Source: Zoroaster sp. YZ-2022
Taxonomy: Eukaryota; Echinodermata; Asteroidea; Forcipulatida; Zoroasteridae
NCBI GenBank assembly: GCA_029582265.1
Contig: CM055837.1
Location: 8,693,926-8,757,925 of the forward strand
Direction: 5' to 3'
DNA length: 64,000 nucleotides
Numbering within the stretch: position 1 is the first letter of the stretch; every line of letters starts with the position of its first letter. Made by a program: the position numbers and the translations under genes. This document shows positions 1-12,324 of the stretch, in pieces. The notes beneath the pieces are model-generated. The model was not told the origin of the DNA. It did not search any database and saw only the letters and a list, made by a program, of their open reading frames with translations.

Positions 1-248
1 CAGTAAGTTTTAATTGTGATTACATGTATATTATTTCTTTATTACCAGTCCTCTTCTAATGTCATTGATGTTTGTATATTAAATTGAATTATTAACTTTT
101 TGTAATGCAATTCGTGTGTCCATTCTGTTTGGTTCAAGAAAGATTTTTGTATTTAAAAAAAAAAATTGTTATTTACTGTCATTCACCATAAACAAGGCCA
201 AAAAGCCACTAAAGTGTAAGGGGTTACATTTACGATAACATCCACCAT

Positions 249-848
249 TTAAGCAAGATTACATTTGTTGATATTTTTCTTAAACTTAATTAGATCGTAA
301 GTTGGTGGAAAACAATCAGCAGGAAGGTCGTTCCATTGTAATGCTGTTCTAGGGAAGAAGCTATCCAAATGGAACTTACTCTTGATTTTGGGGAGACGAA
401 GATAGTGAGGGTGTTCACCTGCTTGTTTAGCAAAACGAGTAACACGAGAGAAATCCCTAAACTTAGGTACCAACTCATGTAGCTCAGCAGAACAATCCCC
501 GTAGTAATAACGGTAGAACAGTGAAAGGCTAGCTACATTCCTACGATGTGAGAGAGGTTGAAGGGAGGGAAAAAGCTCCTCACCAACTAGTCCCTTGATG
601 CGGTGTTGCAGTCTATCAAGAACAGATAGTGATGCTTTGGATGCACCTGTCCAGATATGGGCACAATATTCCATCTTGGGCCTGACTTGACATTTGTAGA
701 GGGAGAGGATGGCCTCAGGGGTCAGTATTTTGCTTGACCGATAGAAGGATCCTATCATCTTGGAGACTTGTTTCCCCACCTCTGAGATGTAAGAATTCCA
801 TTTGAGATCAGTTGTGATCTTCAGACCGAGCAGTCTGTCCAGGCACGA
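249..848 (-). mobile_element. LINE reverse transcriptase C-terminal tail, 5' truncated
   Basis: The minus strand stays open from about 848 to 249 and encodes the end of a non-LTR retrotransposon polyprotein. Visible landmarks are DRLLGLKITTDLKWNSYISE, then LTPEAILSLYKCQVRPKMEY, then FFPRTALQWNDLP and a basic end with FKKNINK. This order (after the RT catalytic core, near the C-terminus) is typical of LINEs of the CR1/Jockey-like group; I cannot place the clade more exactly. The RT active site and endonuclease are absent, so this is a dead 5'-truncated copy, cut at about 850 where a MITE end begins. The stop is TAA-type at 249. A second, more damaged copy lies at 4709-5008 and 6059-6350, split by a transposon. 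Confidence 0.85.
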
Positions 849-864
849 TACTTTAAATATTACC

Positions 865-990
865 AGCGGCCAATTTCATAGAGCTGCTTAGCAGATAAAA
901 TTGCTTAGCGAATTGTGTTGGTTACCATCCAAAATTTCTTACAAAATGTATGCATTGTGGCAGGTAGTCTGCTCTGTTTCTTGGCACAAA
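865..990. repeat. hAT-type MITE end (GCTTAGCA family), partial
   Basis: The string AATTTCATAGAGCTGCTTAG and the following GTTACCAnCCAAA...ATGTATGCATT...GGTAGTCTG match the complete element at 43258-43461 and 53196-53360. Only one end is present here; the CCCCTG terminus is missing. Another partial copy lies at 6370-6490 in duplicate block 2. Confidence 0.55.
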
Positions 991-1131
991 TATTTGCATC
1001 GCAACAAAAAGGTGGAACCCAGTACCGAAGCCTTTCCACTGGGTCACTCACTCGTAACTAGAATTGTATTTAATTATAAACCTTACATTTTTACAATGAC
1101 CAAAGTTCATTGATAGAAAAATAGAAAATCC

Positions 1132-1207
1132 ATCAGTAGGATTTGAACTAGGACTGTACTGCGCCGAAGTCCTGAGCCCTTCCACTGGACCACTCGCTCT
1201 TCCTAAT
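1132..1207 (-). repeat. tRNA-like head of a SINE (degenerate)
   Basis: Read on the minus strand, GTGGTCCAGTGG (about 1182-1196) resembles an RNA polymerase III A box and AGTTCAAATCC (about 1139-1149) a B box, at tRNA-like spacing. No convincing acceptor-stem pairing or CCA-adjacent end is visible, so this is a SINE head rather than a tRNA gene. A second copy is at 6650-6715. Confidence 0.4.
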
Positions 1208-1751
1208 AACCAGGTTTTTTTTTCTCCTGACGTCTAGGACTATGAGAGCATACTGATCGAAACGTCGAGTTCTTTTCAGAAATAATTACCACTCAATAGA
1301 AAATTTCACATGGTGTCACCGCAATTAGTCTTACTAAAAAAGTTACCCCCAATGAGTGACAACCTCGTCCCAGGGCTTTTGAGCAGTTAATTCTGCAGTA
1401 AGAACTAGGCCTACCCTGGGGATGCGGTTGCCAAAAAGGAGATTATCAAATTTTAGACTGGTTCCAGTTGTCTCTATTGCATGCATTGTACGGCACGAGT
1501 CAAGTCACTAGACTACAACCCCACGTTGTTGAAAATTGGCGCTGTTATTGTTAATATGAACTTAAGTGGGGAACAAACATCGAGCAAATAAGTCCACGAA
1601 TAACATCCTCACCGAAAGTAACTATTTGGTAAGTATTCATTCTACATTAGTTTTTAAAATTGGGAAAAATTATGAATCGAATTTCAAAAATGTCAGCCGC
1701 TACACGAATTTGGTTCTCCAACATCAGTCCGGCATGTCCGGGAAAACTCCA

Positions 1752-1846
1752 AATACGGCAACGTTGCTATATACGGCAACCTTTGAGTTGCTGAATACGG
1801 CAACGTTTCATTATACGGCAACGTTAGGGTTGCCGTATACGGCAAC
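1752..1846. repeat. Short ATACGGCAAC repeat cluster ending in a perfect 18-bp palindrome
   Basis: Five spaced copies of ATACGGCAAC(G/C) follow each other within about 95 bases, and the last two face each other as GTTGCCGTATACGGCAAC (1829-1846), a perfect 18-base palindrome. In duplicate block 2 (about 7258-7335) the same stretch is eroded and keeps only one recognisable copy. No function is evident. Confidence 0.6.
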
Positions 1847-2049
1847 TCTTTCATTCAAACGCAAAAAGGGAAACGAAATATGCAAAATTGTTATACTAGT
1901 GAAAATCATAAAAATATGTTCGATCTTTGGTTCCTTACTCAAATTCCTATCTGCGCACATCAAAAAGTTATCTGTGCATTTTCTTGCAAATGACAGTTTA
2001 AAACCAACACTTCTAGCCCATCCGACGATTAACGTGCGACTCCATTTTT

Positions 2050-3545
2050 GACGTGCAAGAATACATCTTCAATCAAGATTATTATTGTTACGCATGGTTC
2101 ATGAAACAACTTTAAACATGTTTGTTGTTCACTAAAATATAATAATTAAAATTAGACAAATAACATTTATGTTAATAGGTATAGGCTATGATGGGTAAAC
2201 TCTTTTTTTTTAAATTTGTATTTTAAATATATACTATTACTAATACTGACTACATTGGAAATTATCAACGTCTCTCTTCGCGGAAAAATCGACGACAATA
2301 TTTATACAAACAAAACTCAATTATTGGATAAAAATAGTAGTAGGCCTATAAGAAGACATATTTTGCATTTATACATTGTGATTAAAGCCAGCACCTTTTG
2401 ACAATGATAAATAGCCTTGAAGCTGACGTTGAAAGTGAGAAAGGACGGCGAAAACACAAGACATGTACCAAGAAATATATTGAGAAACCTAACCATCGCC
2501 GTTCTTGTTACCACAAACGAAGCCGCAGCATTGTTCTGGCGTTTAAAACTTGTACCATAGGGACTAAATAGGGTATAAATCCCTAGGCCTATGTCCGATA
2601 ATGTAATTTCATGTGCGTTTGGGCTTTTTAACGCTTTTTATGTGATGGGGGGCTGTCGGGTAAAGCCAATTAAAAAAAGGTATATACTATATATAGTGAT
2701 AATTAAAGTTTTAAACCTTTGAAATACGAAAGCAAAGGAGCTTGAAATTAAGACGAGATGTGAAGTGACAGTAAGTATTGAACCTACATGGAAGTGGTGA
2801 GAAAGGCTTTGGCCGAAGACCTGGTGAATCACATCACTCCTCACTTGGCCCGTCCTAGTGACCTGATCATTATATTAGTAGGGATGTCAATCCAAAAAAA
2901 TCAACCGCAACTTAACAGGCCTGCACTGTGTTAAATCAGATATCTTATTCCCAGAAGCCATTTGCTTTTGGTTTGAAGAAAATCGGCCCAGGCATTCCAG
3001 AGTTAGAGGTCATTAAAGGTTATCGCCATTGTCCAAGCTCAGACATGTTGAGATAACCTTCAAGGTGTCCTGTGGTCCCTTTGGGAGTTCAATAACATCC
3101 CTTTATACAAAAAACTGTTCCATTTTCAAGGAAGTGAATCTTGAAAAGTATTTGGCCAATTCAGTTATTTTCATTTATTAGTTATACATCATGAAACCAG
3201 CCTACTCTTCACCCAATCAAACAAACCAGTTGCCATTGATGCCAAATTAATTAAGATTTTTAAATATGCCTTCAAACTTTGTACTTGTTGTTGTTGTGAC
3301 AAGTTCTAATTTACTAAAGGCTGGTTAGTCTGATCCCGGCTCAGTTTAATGCGCGTAAAAGCATGGAGGAAGGAAAAGTGAGATGAATCCCAGACGATGG
3401 TAAAATAAAAAATGGTCAAATGTAACCTCTGTCCGCACTTGGACTTTCGACACGGGAAAATTTTACCGAGACCGTGGTAGAAGTAACCGAGCTGTCAGTA
3501 TAATGACTCATGAGGGCGCTTTGCGTACCTTACGTGACCCAAAAA
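2050..3545. other. No gene seen
   Basis: Ordinary AT-rich sequence shared with 7560-9030. Short open frames here are disrupted or differ between the two copies, which argues against coding. Confidence 0.6.
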
Positions 3546-3550
3546 TTGGA

Positions 3551-4050
3551 NNNNNNNNNNNNNNNNNNNNNNNNNNNNNNNNNNNNNNNNNNNNNNNNNN
3601 NNNNNNNNNNNNNNNNNNNNNNNNNNNNNNNNNNNNNNNNNNNNNNNNNNNNNNNNNNNNNNNNNNNNNNNNNNNNNNNNNNNNNNNNNNNNNNNNNNNN
3701 NNNNNNNNNNNNNNNNNNNNNNNNNNNNNNNNNNNNNNNNNNNNNNNNNNNNNNNNNNNNNNNNNNNNNNNNNNNNNNNNNNNNNNNNNNNNNNNNNNNN
3801 NNNNNNNNNNNNNNNNNNNNNNNNNNNNNNNNNNNNNNNNNNNNNNNNNNNNNNNNNNNNNNNNNNNNNNNNNNNNNNNNNNNNNNNNNNNNNNNNNNNN
3901 NNNNNNNNNNNNNNNNNNNNNNNNNNNNNNNNNNNNNNNNNNNNNNNNNNNNNNNNNNNNNNNNNNNNNNNNNNNNNNNNNNNNNNNNNNNNNNNNNNNN
4001 NNNNNNNNNNNNNNNNNNNNNNNNNNNNNNNNNNNNNNNNNNNNNNNNNN
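3551..4050. other. Assembly gap (500 N)
   Basis: Exactly 500 undetermined bases, a conventional gap size, so the true length is unknown. The right edge is the interior of one arm of a long palindrome, which may explain why the assembly broke here. Confidence 0.99.
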
Positions 4051-4340
4051 ATTTGAGTTATTTTTTTTATTTTTTTTTTTTTTTTAAAATTTAAATTAAA
4101 AAATCGGACGGAAAGTTACCTCACTTTTCCGTCCATTTGTTGATGGAAATTTTAGGTACTAGTGCCTCAATAGGAATAATCAACTCAAATTATCTTTTAG
4201 GTTAAGCTTGGATGTCTATTCAAATGTTGAATTTCTTTTTGGGTGGTTTGTATATTAAAAAATTAAAACCATTAGAAAAACTGCTAACGTGACGGTAGGA
4301 AAGTGGCCCCCTTTGTGTTTTATGTCATATACATGTAGTA
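4051..4340. repeat. Half of a long palindromic (foldback) element; other arm lost in gap
   Basis: The centre GGACGGAAAGTT...CACTTTTCCGTCC is at 4106-4134. The right arm runs to ...CTAACGTGACGGTAGGAAAG and GTGTTTTATGTCATA. The same centre and arms form the complete palindrome at 27817-28254. The bases before the centre (from 4051) are the start of the left arm, the rest of which falls in the N gap. Confidence 0.8.
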
Positions 4341-4708
4341 ACTCTTGCTTACTTGCTGCAACCCCCCCCCCTTTTTTTTAGTGAGTATGATTGAAGCTTT
4401 GTTTTGCCATGTAATAAAAAAATGTTTTCTGTTTTTATCAGGTCTGCGACAATTGTCATTCTGTGTTTTAATTGTGATTACATGTATATTATTTCTTTTA
4501 TTACCAGTCCTTTTCTAATGTCATTGATGTTTGTATATTAAATTGAATTATTAACTTTTTTTGTAATGCAATTGTGTGTCCATTCTGTTTGGTTCAAGAA
4601 AGATTTTTGTATTTAAAAAAATACATTTACTGTCAGTCACCATAAACAATAAGGCCAAAAGCCACTAAAGTGTAAGGGGGTTGCATTTAACATAACATCC
4701 AATTATTT

Positions 4709-5008
4709 CTAAGTAAGATTACATTTGTTGATATTTTTCTTAAACTTAATTAGATCGTAAGTTGGTGAAACAATCATAGGAAGGTCGTTCCATTGTAATG
4801 TTGTTCTAGGGAAGAAACTATCCAAATGGAACTTACCTTGATTTTGGGGGGAGACGAAGATAGTGAGGGTGTTCAATTGTTTAGCAAAAACGAGTAACAC
4901 GAGAGAAATCCCTGCGCTTAGGTACCAACTCATGTAGCTCAGCAGAACAATCCCCGTAGTAATAACGGTAGAACAGTGAAAGGCTAGCTACATTCCTACG
5001 ATGTGAGA
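4709..5008 (-). mobile_element. LINE tail copy 2, 3' part
   Basis: Minus-strand continuation of the LINE tail, ending like 249-400 with FKKNINKCN, but with several frameshifts relative to copy 1. It is separated from its upstream part (6059-6350) by the hAT-like insertion. Confidence 0.75.
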
Positions 5009-5009
5009 G

Positions 5010-6048
5010 CAACGGCGGATCTAGGCCCAAAGTTTAGGGGGGGCCAAATGCTCAGTGGAGGGGCGTATTTGGTGGGGTTTGTTTGTTTTGTGGGTCTAGA
5101 CGACAATACTTGATTTAGTATGAAATTTCAGGATAAGCTGGATTTGTCCCGCAACCTGTGATTGTAGGCTAGGGTCCTGCGGTCTAACCACTTGACTAAT
5201 GCAGGGTTTCCGTGAATGCTTAGCTTCTGGTTGCTCTGTTTAAATACAGCCGCCTGAAATAATCCATTGATGACACAGAACTCTGGAATTAACGGCAGTT
5301 ACGATCAAAATTGATCCCTTTCTACAAAAGGGTAGATTTTCAGAAAAACAATCATTGACATGTTTTAAGATATGGCCACTATCTGGGTTATAGGCTGGTG
5401 CCCGTTGAGTCCCAGAGTGTTATAGGTACGTACATACAGCCATTGTGTATATTCATACAGCGCCGCAAAACAGCCCACCGTATTTTACGTTGATACTTTA
5501 CCGCTCATATGACGATGGAAGACAGAATCTTTCAGGTCACTTGCTCCTGCTCGTACTCACAAGACGCGAAATGCGTTTTATGCACGCGCGATGTTCGCGC
5601 CAAGTCTAAACGTAGGCCTACATTGCGATCGCTGTGGCTGGCTCACCCAATATCCAGGAAACCCCACACAACCAGTCGCGTGTGCATAAGCTATGCATAC
5701 AATCACCGTGTTACGCCCTCGTCTAATGCAGGTTGGCTTAACTGCACAAACTACCATTGCAAATTTTGTGGCAATGTTGGATCGTGGAGGGATTATGAAC
5801 ACATTCATGTAGCCAATCAGTGTGTTGTAATTTGCATACTTTAACAAAAAGTTGAACGTATAAGGCACCTCCAGCTGCACAAGGAGGAGGGCGTAAAGTT
5901 GTGGGTTTTGTTTTGTCTCTCTCTTTTTCCCTTTTTTTCTTCTCCTTTTCTTTTCTTTTCTTTTTTTTTTTTTTGGGGGGGGGCGTACAGCGTCGGTTTT
6001 TTTTTGGGGGGCCATGGTCCTGCCAGTGGCCCCCTGGATCCGCCGTTG
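5010..6048. mobile_element. hAT-like non-autonomous DNA transposon, 1.04 kb
   Basis: Terminal inverted repeats are CAACGGCGGATCTAGG at the left end and the complement (GGATCCGCCGTTG) at the right. The flanks TGTGAGAG (5002-5009) and AGTGAGAG (6051-6058) look like an 8-bp target duplication with one change and two extra bases. hAT elements make 8-bp duplications and often begin CA..GGCGGATC. The empty site is preserved in duplicate block 1 (around 549-556), where the LINE tail runs through without interruption. No transposase is recognisable inside; a 111-codon open frame at 5509-5844 resembles nothing I know. A pyrimidine-rich run lies near the right end. Confidence 0.8.
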
Positions 6049-6058
6049 TCAGTGAGAG

Positions 6059-6350
6059 AGGGTTGAAGGGAGGAAAAAGCTCCTCACCAACTAGTCCCTT
6101 TGATGTGGTGTTTGCAGTCTATCAAGAACAGATAGTGATGCTTTGGATGCACCTGTCCAGATATGGGCACAATATTCCATCTTGGGCCTGACTTGACATT
6201 TGTAGAGGAGAGGATGGCCTCAGGGGTCAGCATTTGTTTGACCGATGAGGATCCTATCATCTTGGAGACTTGTTTCCCCACCTCTGAGATGTAAGAATTC
6301 CATTTGCGATCAGTTGTGATCTTCAGACTGAGCAGCAGTCTGTTTCAGGC
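6059..6350 (-). mobile_element. LINE tail copy 2, upstream part
   Basis: Minus-strand sequence starting MGKQVSKMIGS and matching 570-850. It has one-base indels relative to copy 1 and belongs with 4709-5008 across the inserted transposon. Confidence 0.75.
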
Positions 6351-6649
6351 ACGATACTTTAAATATTACTAGCACACACTTTCATAGAGCTGCTTAGCAG
6401 ATAAAATTGTTAGCGAATTGTGTTGGTTTACCATCCAAAATTTCTTACAAAATGTATGCATTTTGTGCAGGTGGAAGTTCCGCTCCGGTTTCTTGGGCAC
6501 AAATATTTGCATCGCAACAAAAGGAATTGGAACCCAGTACCGAAAGCCTTCCACTGGGTCACTCATACTCGTAACTAGAATTGTATTTAATTATAAACCT
6601 TACATTTCTTACAATGACCAAAGTTCATTGATAGAAAATAGAAATCCAT

Positions 6650-6715
6650 CAGTAGGATTTGAACTATGACTGTACTGTGCCGAAGTCTTGAGCCCTTCCA
6701 CTGGACCACTCGCTC
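6650..6715 (-). repeat. tRNA-like SINE head, copy in block 2
   Basis: Counterpart of 1132-1207 with the same A-box-like and B-box-like words on the minus strand. Confidence 0.35.
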
Positions 6716-9039
6716 TTCCCACAACCAGGTTTTTTTCTCCCTGACGTCTAGGGTTCTATCAGAGCATACTGATCGAAACGTGTCGAGTTCTTTTCAGAAA
6801 CATCACTAATTAACAGAAAATTTCACATGGTGTCACCACAATTAGTCTTACTAAAAAGTTACTCTCAATGAGTGACAACTCGTCCCAGGGCTTTTGAGCA
6901 GTTAATTTTGCAGTAAGAACTTGGCTCATCTTGTGATGCCGTGGTTGCCAAAAAGGAGATTATCAAATTTTTAGACTGGTTCCAGATTGTCTCTATTGCA
7001 TGCATTGTACGGCAATGAACAAGTCACTAGACTACAACCCCACGTTGTTGAAAAATTGGCGCTGTAAAAGTTGTATGAAGTGGGAACAAACATCGAGCAA
7101 ATAAGTCCATCGAATAACATCCTCACCGAAAGTAAATTATTTGCAAGTATTCATTCTACATTAGTTTTTTAAATTGGGAAAAATTATGAATCGAATTTCA
7201 AAATGTCAGCCGTTGCTACACGAATTTGGTTCTCCCAACATCAGTCCGGGAAACTCTGAATACGGCAATGTTTCTATATAACCTATAACCTTTGAGTTGT
7301 TGAACACAGGTCGTTAGGGTTGCCATGTATATAACTCTCTTCTTCAGTCCAAAACGCAAAAGGAAACAGAAATACATGAAATTGTTGCTCAGTGAAAATC
7401 ATAAAATATATGTCCGATCTTTTGGTTCCTCATCAAATTCCCATCTCATAATATCAAAAGATTATCTGTGCATTTTCTGCAAATGACAGTTTAAAACCAA
7501 CACTCTAGCCCATCCTGACGATTAACATATGACTCCATTTTTGACGTTGCAAGAAATACATCCTCAATCAAGATTATTATGTTACGCATGGTTCATGAAA
7601 CAACTTTAAATATGTTGTTATACTACTAAAATATAATAATTAAATTAGACAAATAATATTTATGTTAATAGGCTCACTAATAGGCTATGATGGTAAACAC
7701 TTTTTTTTAAATTTGTATTTAAATATATAGGCTACTATTACTTACATTGGAAATTATCAACGCCTCTCTTCGCTGAAAAATCGATTTTACAATATTTATA
7801 CACAAACAAAACTCAATTATTGGATATAAATATAGTAGTGAGCCTAAGAAGACATATTTTGTATTTATACATTGTGATTAAAGCCAGCACCTTTTTGACC
7901 TTAATGATAACAGCCTGAAGCTGACGTGCTGAAAGTGGCGGAGAAAGGACGGCTTGAAACACAAGACATACCAAGAAATATATTGAGAAACTTAACCATC
8001 GCCGTGGATTCTTGTTACCTGGCACAAACGTCATAGCATTGTTCTGGCTGGGTTAAAACTTGCAGCTACCAAGGATTATAGTGATCACAGTATAAATCCT
8101 TGTGGCCTATGTCCGATAACAATTTCTTTACAAAGTGCTTTGGGCTTTTTTAACGCTTTTATGTGATGGGGGCTGTCGGGTAAAGCCAATTAAAAAAGGT
8201 ATATACTATATATAGTGATAATTAAAGTTTTAAACCTTTGAACACGGAAGCAAAGGAGCTTGAAATTAAGACGAGATGTGAAGGACAGTAAGCATTGAAC
8301 CCACATGGAAGTGGTGAGAAAGGCTTTGGCCGAAGACCTGGTGAATCACATCACTCCTCACTGGGTCTGTCCTAGTGACCTGATCACATTAGTAGGATGA
8401 ATCAATGCCAAAAAATCATACCAGCAACTTTAACAAGGCCTTGCAATTGTAAGGCAATCAGGACATCTTATTCCCAGAAGCCATATTGCTTTGAGTTTGA
8501 AGAAAATCACTATATTCCAGAGTTAGAGGTCATTAAAGGTTATCGCCATTGTCCAAGTCAGACACGTTACGATAAACCTTCAAGGTGTCCTGTGGTCCCT
8601 TTGGGAGTTCATTAACATCATACAAAACGTCCATTTTGTCAAGGAAGTGAATTCGACAAGTATTTGGCCAACTTTTTTTTTCATTTTTTAGAACACCAGA
8701 AACCAGCCTACTCTTTCTTCACCCAATCAACCTGGAAAACCAGTTGCTATTGATAAATTAATTGAGATTTTTTAAATATGCCTTCAAACTTAACGAACTT
8801 GTTGTTGTTGTGACAAGTGCGTGGCCACGCTCGTAAAAAAGGCTGGTTAGTCTGATCCCGGCTCAGTTTAATGCGCGTAAAAGCATGGAGGAAGGAAAAG
8901 TGAGATGAATCCCAGACGATGGTAAAATTAAAAATGGTCAAATGTAACCTCTGTCCGCACTTGGACTTTCGGCACGTGGAAAATTTTTACCGAGACCGTG
9001 GTAGAAGTAACCGAGCTGTCAGTATATCGACTCGCTGAG

Positions 9040-12000
9040 GGCGCCATGTGACCTTTCTACATTGACCCTCGATTGACCCAGGAAAACTTGCTGCACATGC
9101 ATACAACGCGCTCGCCCGCCCTCACCGCTGTGAAACAATGCAAAGCGCATCGTAGTCCCTGTGTAGCACGACCTTGCGCTCGGGCCGGATGTACGCTTTC
9201 CTGGAGCCGTTTTACCGACTCGCACTGTCCGCACTGGACTTATCGCCCTCGGAAAAGTTACCTGGTAAGCTTTCCTGGGCAGCAGTTGGCCAGTAAAAGT
9301 AAACCGCTGGACTCTGGTGTGAAAAGTAACTGAGAGGAAAATAACCATTGTCCGTGACTGGACTTAAAATGGGAAAGTACCCATCGCCCGGGTATGTTTT
9401 ACCAAAAGAGTCCAGTGCGACACGGGTTTAAGTACGTGATTGCAATCACAATTTAAAAATTTTTACAGCAGGTATTTCAGGATTATATTAAAAGTTATTA
9501 GTCCTTGTTTTACAATCCGCCTTAAATAAAACTACAAAACATTCGCTCTGTCAATACCTTACTTATTGCTTAATATAATTAGCGCATATATGTGAACAAA
9601 TTACTGGAATAATTGAAAACAATTCTGAAATTCAATATCTGACAATCTTGCCTGCAGAGTGGTAAAGTGTTGATTTTATTCTAACTTGATTTGAACCACG
9701 ACAAAAAACAAATATAAAATTAGAGGTATGGAGTTTGTAAAAACAAACTCGAGGTGTTTGTAGATTCATCATGTTACGGGCGCCATCACCTAAAGTTGTT
9801 TAAAATACATTAATTTAGTCTATTGGCTATGGCTGTCGTCGAACACCTAAAAAACAAGAGTTACTTCAGGAGATGTGTTTTTATGATATATAATGAAAAT
9901 AACATAATGTGTTGAATAGATTAACTTCCGGCTCAGTCGGTCCCAAATATAATTTTAAATTCCTCCAACCGAATTAAGTTTGAACTTGGTAAATATGGTT
10001 TTCTCTTCAGAAAGGTTTCCAGACAAAACTCAGATTCGTGGTGCCAAGTTGCGCGACTCTGGACAAGAGACTATGGCTACGGAGCAGTTCGGTGCCATGC
10101 AGAAATGAAAAATGTGTTCAGAAATTGAGTTTGTGAGACATATCAGGCATGAGCGTGGAAGAAGTTTAATAGATCATTACATGTAAATTGCTAATAATTA
10201 TATAAATCCAATAATCACTAAACTTGCCAGTTTGGTAGATATTTGCATTTGAATGACATGAAAATAAGCGCCCTCTTTCGGCTATTCATAGAAAACTGTA
10301 CATTTCAATGTGGACTTTTGTATAATTTGAATATTTAATATGGGCTATGTTTTTATGTTTGGAAGAGTTTGGAAAGGATTCCATATATTTGGGGGAAATA
10401 TTGATTAACCAGTTTAAAAAATTGCCTTGAATGAAAGGTCTCAACCTCGACTGCTCTCTGAACGCCTGATCCCCTGGCCTTCGCCCTTACTCCCAGGGAA
10501 GGATCCCAGGGCATTCCAATTCTAATCGATCATGTAGCAGCCACCCTAAATTGACCATACATTTCAACATTTTGGGGTTTTGCTTTTTCAAATCCCCATC
10601 CTCTTGCCTTAAGCCCCACCCTCTTAAGTAAACCCCTGGATCTAACCTGCTTCAAGGTCAAAGACCAATTATTTTCAAATCTTTATCATCTTTAAAAAAG
10701 TTCCCAGTATTGGGTTTATTAATTGTCAATGTTTAAATTGATAAAACACATTCTTCGTTATCACACACAATTAATAAGTTATTTAAAAATAACTGCTTTA
10801 TTTTGTCGCTATGGTCATGATATCCTTTTCCATCCATTTTTTGCCACCTATCAATAATAATCCATTTCCATTAACATGAAATAAAGGTTATCCCAAACTG
10901 TTAGTCTAATTTGTAATGAAAAGAATAAAAACAACCCCAAGTAATAAATATTCCAAAAAGTGAACCTGTAGTCCCTGGTATTAATTGTTTTTGGCTAAGG
11001 TATTATTGAAACTTTGTACCAACTTAAAAAAGCCCTTTTTTTTTGGTGCATGTAAATGAATATGTGGCCTTTCATGTAAAAATCTTTTGCTTCTCCAGCA
11101 CCCTTTTTCACTGCTGTCTATATATCAGTATCAAAGTACATATATCTGAGCCCAACTCGTAGTCTCTATATCAGTTCTTTGTGCACCCGAGAGATCATTG
11201 TACACCAAGTCAACTGTATTCTTAGTAAATGATCTATGAATTACCAGCGAGGAAATGTACTTTCAGACGGCTTTTTTCCAGATTGTGGGAATCAACTCCA
11301 GTCAACTCCCTCCACTTTTGTACATACTTGATGAACTTACGACAACACTTTGTGAAAATAACTTCATTGTTTTTATTATTCTCTTCGGATGACTTCTTCA
11401 ACAGAATTTTATTTTATGCATCATTGTACCAACAGTTATTTTATCTGGATGGATCTGGCCTTGCTCAAGAATTGGGCACATACTCAATTATAGCAAAGAC
11501 AATGATAGCAAACTTAAACCCACAAGATTTCTTATCTTCGATTTGCAAAAGTAACCTCTCATCATTCCGTTATTGCTTCCAAATGTTGGTATGCAATCAA
11601 GGGTTTTACACTGTTTTGAATATTTATCATTTTTTCCCTCAATTTTTTCTAGGTTTTTGTCAGGGAGTAAAAGTCTGATGAATTCACGATTTTCTTCTCT
11701 GGGGTTCAGTGCTGCATTCTACCGCCGAGCTCATATTGACCCGAATATGTATTAGAAGAAAGAATGATAAATATTTAATAGAAAACAGAGGAACAAGTGA
11801 GTAAGGGGAATGGGCACTGTAGGACAAAAAAGAGAGTGAAAATTAACAAAAAGTAAACACACAAGACAAGGTAAACAGATAGAAAGAAACGAAAAAGCAA
11901 CATATTATAACTAGAAACAATTTTACTGTATACTGCTTTACGATAAACACGACATCGAATATTGCGATAATTTTTTTATCTGATACAATATCGAAAAACC

Positions 12001-12320
12001 CTATTTAAGTTATCGGCATATTGGCGTAATCGCGAATACAAATATATCATGATAAAATATAAATCGACATTGTGAGTCAAGTCAGATATCCATGGAAATA
12101 AAATCATTAGTCTTTTGAGCTTTTAGAAATCAGAACAAAAAGCAAACCACGTCCGAAGCACACACTGCAAATAAATTTTTGCAATTGTAGAGGATACATA
12201 CCTGTGGTTAAATTGGCCCAAAGCATCATAAATGAATGCAAAAAAAACCAAAAACTGCAATATATGTTTGCCGACATATCCTGGGATTAAAAAAAATCAT
12301 ATTTTGCTTACTTGCATACT
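9040..12320. other. No gene seen
   Basis: AT-rich unique-looking sequence. At 8950-9400 a word close to TGTCCGCACTTGGACTT recurs three times at decreasing similarity (8951, 9225, 9349). A 149-codon open frame at 11229-11678 has no recognisable motif and biased, low-information composition, so I do not call it a gene. Confidence 0.55.
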
Positions 12321-12324
12321 TGAA

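Larger units (their letters stand above)
1..3545. repeat. Tandem duplicated block, copy 1 (continues left of window)
   Basis: This block matches 4463-9040 in the same order and orientation: LINE tail, hAT-like MITE end, tRNA-like SINE, the ATACGGCAAC cluster, and the closing stretch ending in ACCGAGCTGTCAGTAT. The copies differ by many substitutions and one- or two-base indels, and by one large insertion found only in copy 2. The left edge of copy 1 is outside the window; its right edge runs into the assembly gap. Apart from the sub-features listed separately, I see no gene in it. Confidence 0.9.
4463..9040. repeat. Tandem duplicated block, copy 2
   Basis: Same order and orientation as 1-3545. 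It is longer because it carries the inserted element at 5010-6048. Similarity fades shortly after the shared ACCGAGCTGTCAGTAT at about 9010-9025. Small indels are scattered throughout, so open frames seen in one copy are not kept in the other. Confidence 0.9.

Noticed and set aside
1230..1280. Hammerhead ribozyme of a Penelope-like element
   Set aside because: CTGATCGAAACGTC looks suggestive, but the CTGANGA and separate GAAA boxes with three stems cannot be laid out.
3503..4094. Two ~194-codon open frames
   Set aside because: They consist almost entirely of the N gap and have no coding content.
5509..5844. 111-codon frame inside the hAT-like element, possible transposase
   Set aside because: No BED finger, RNase H fold motif or hAT dimerisation block is visible; composition looks random.
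11229..11678. 149-codon hydrophobic frame
   Set aside because: No domain, signal or conserved motif; hydrophobicity follows from T-rich DNA.
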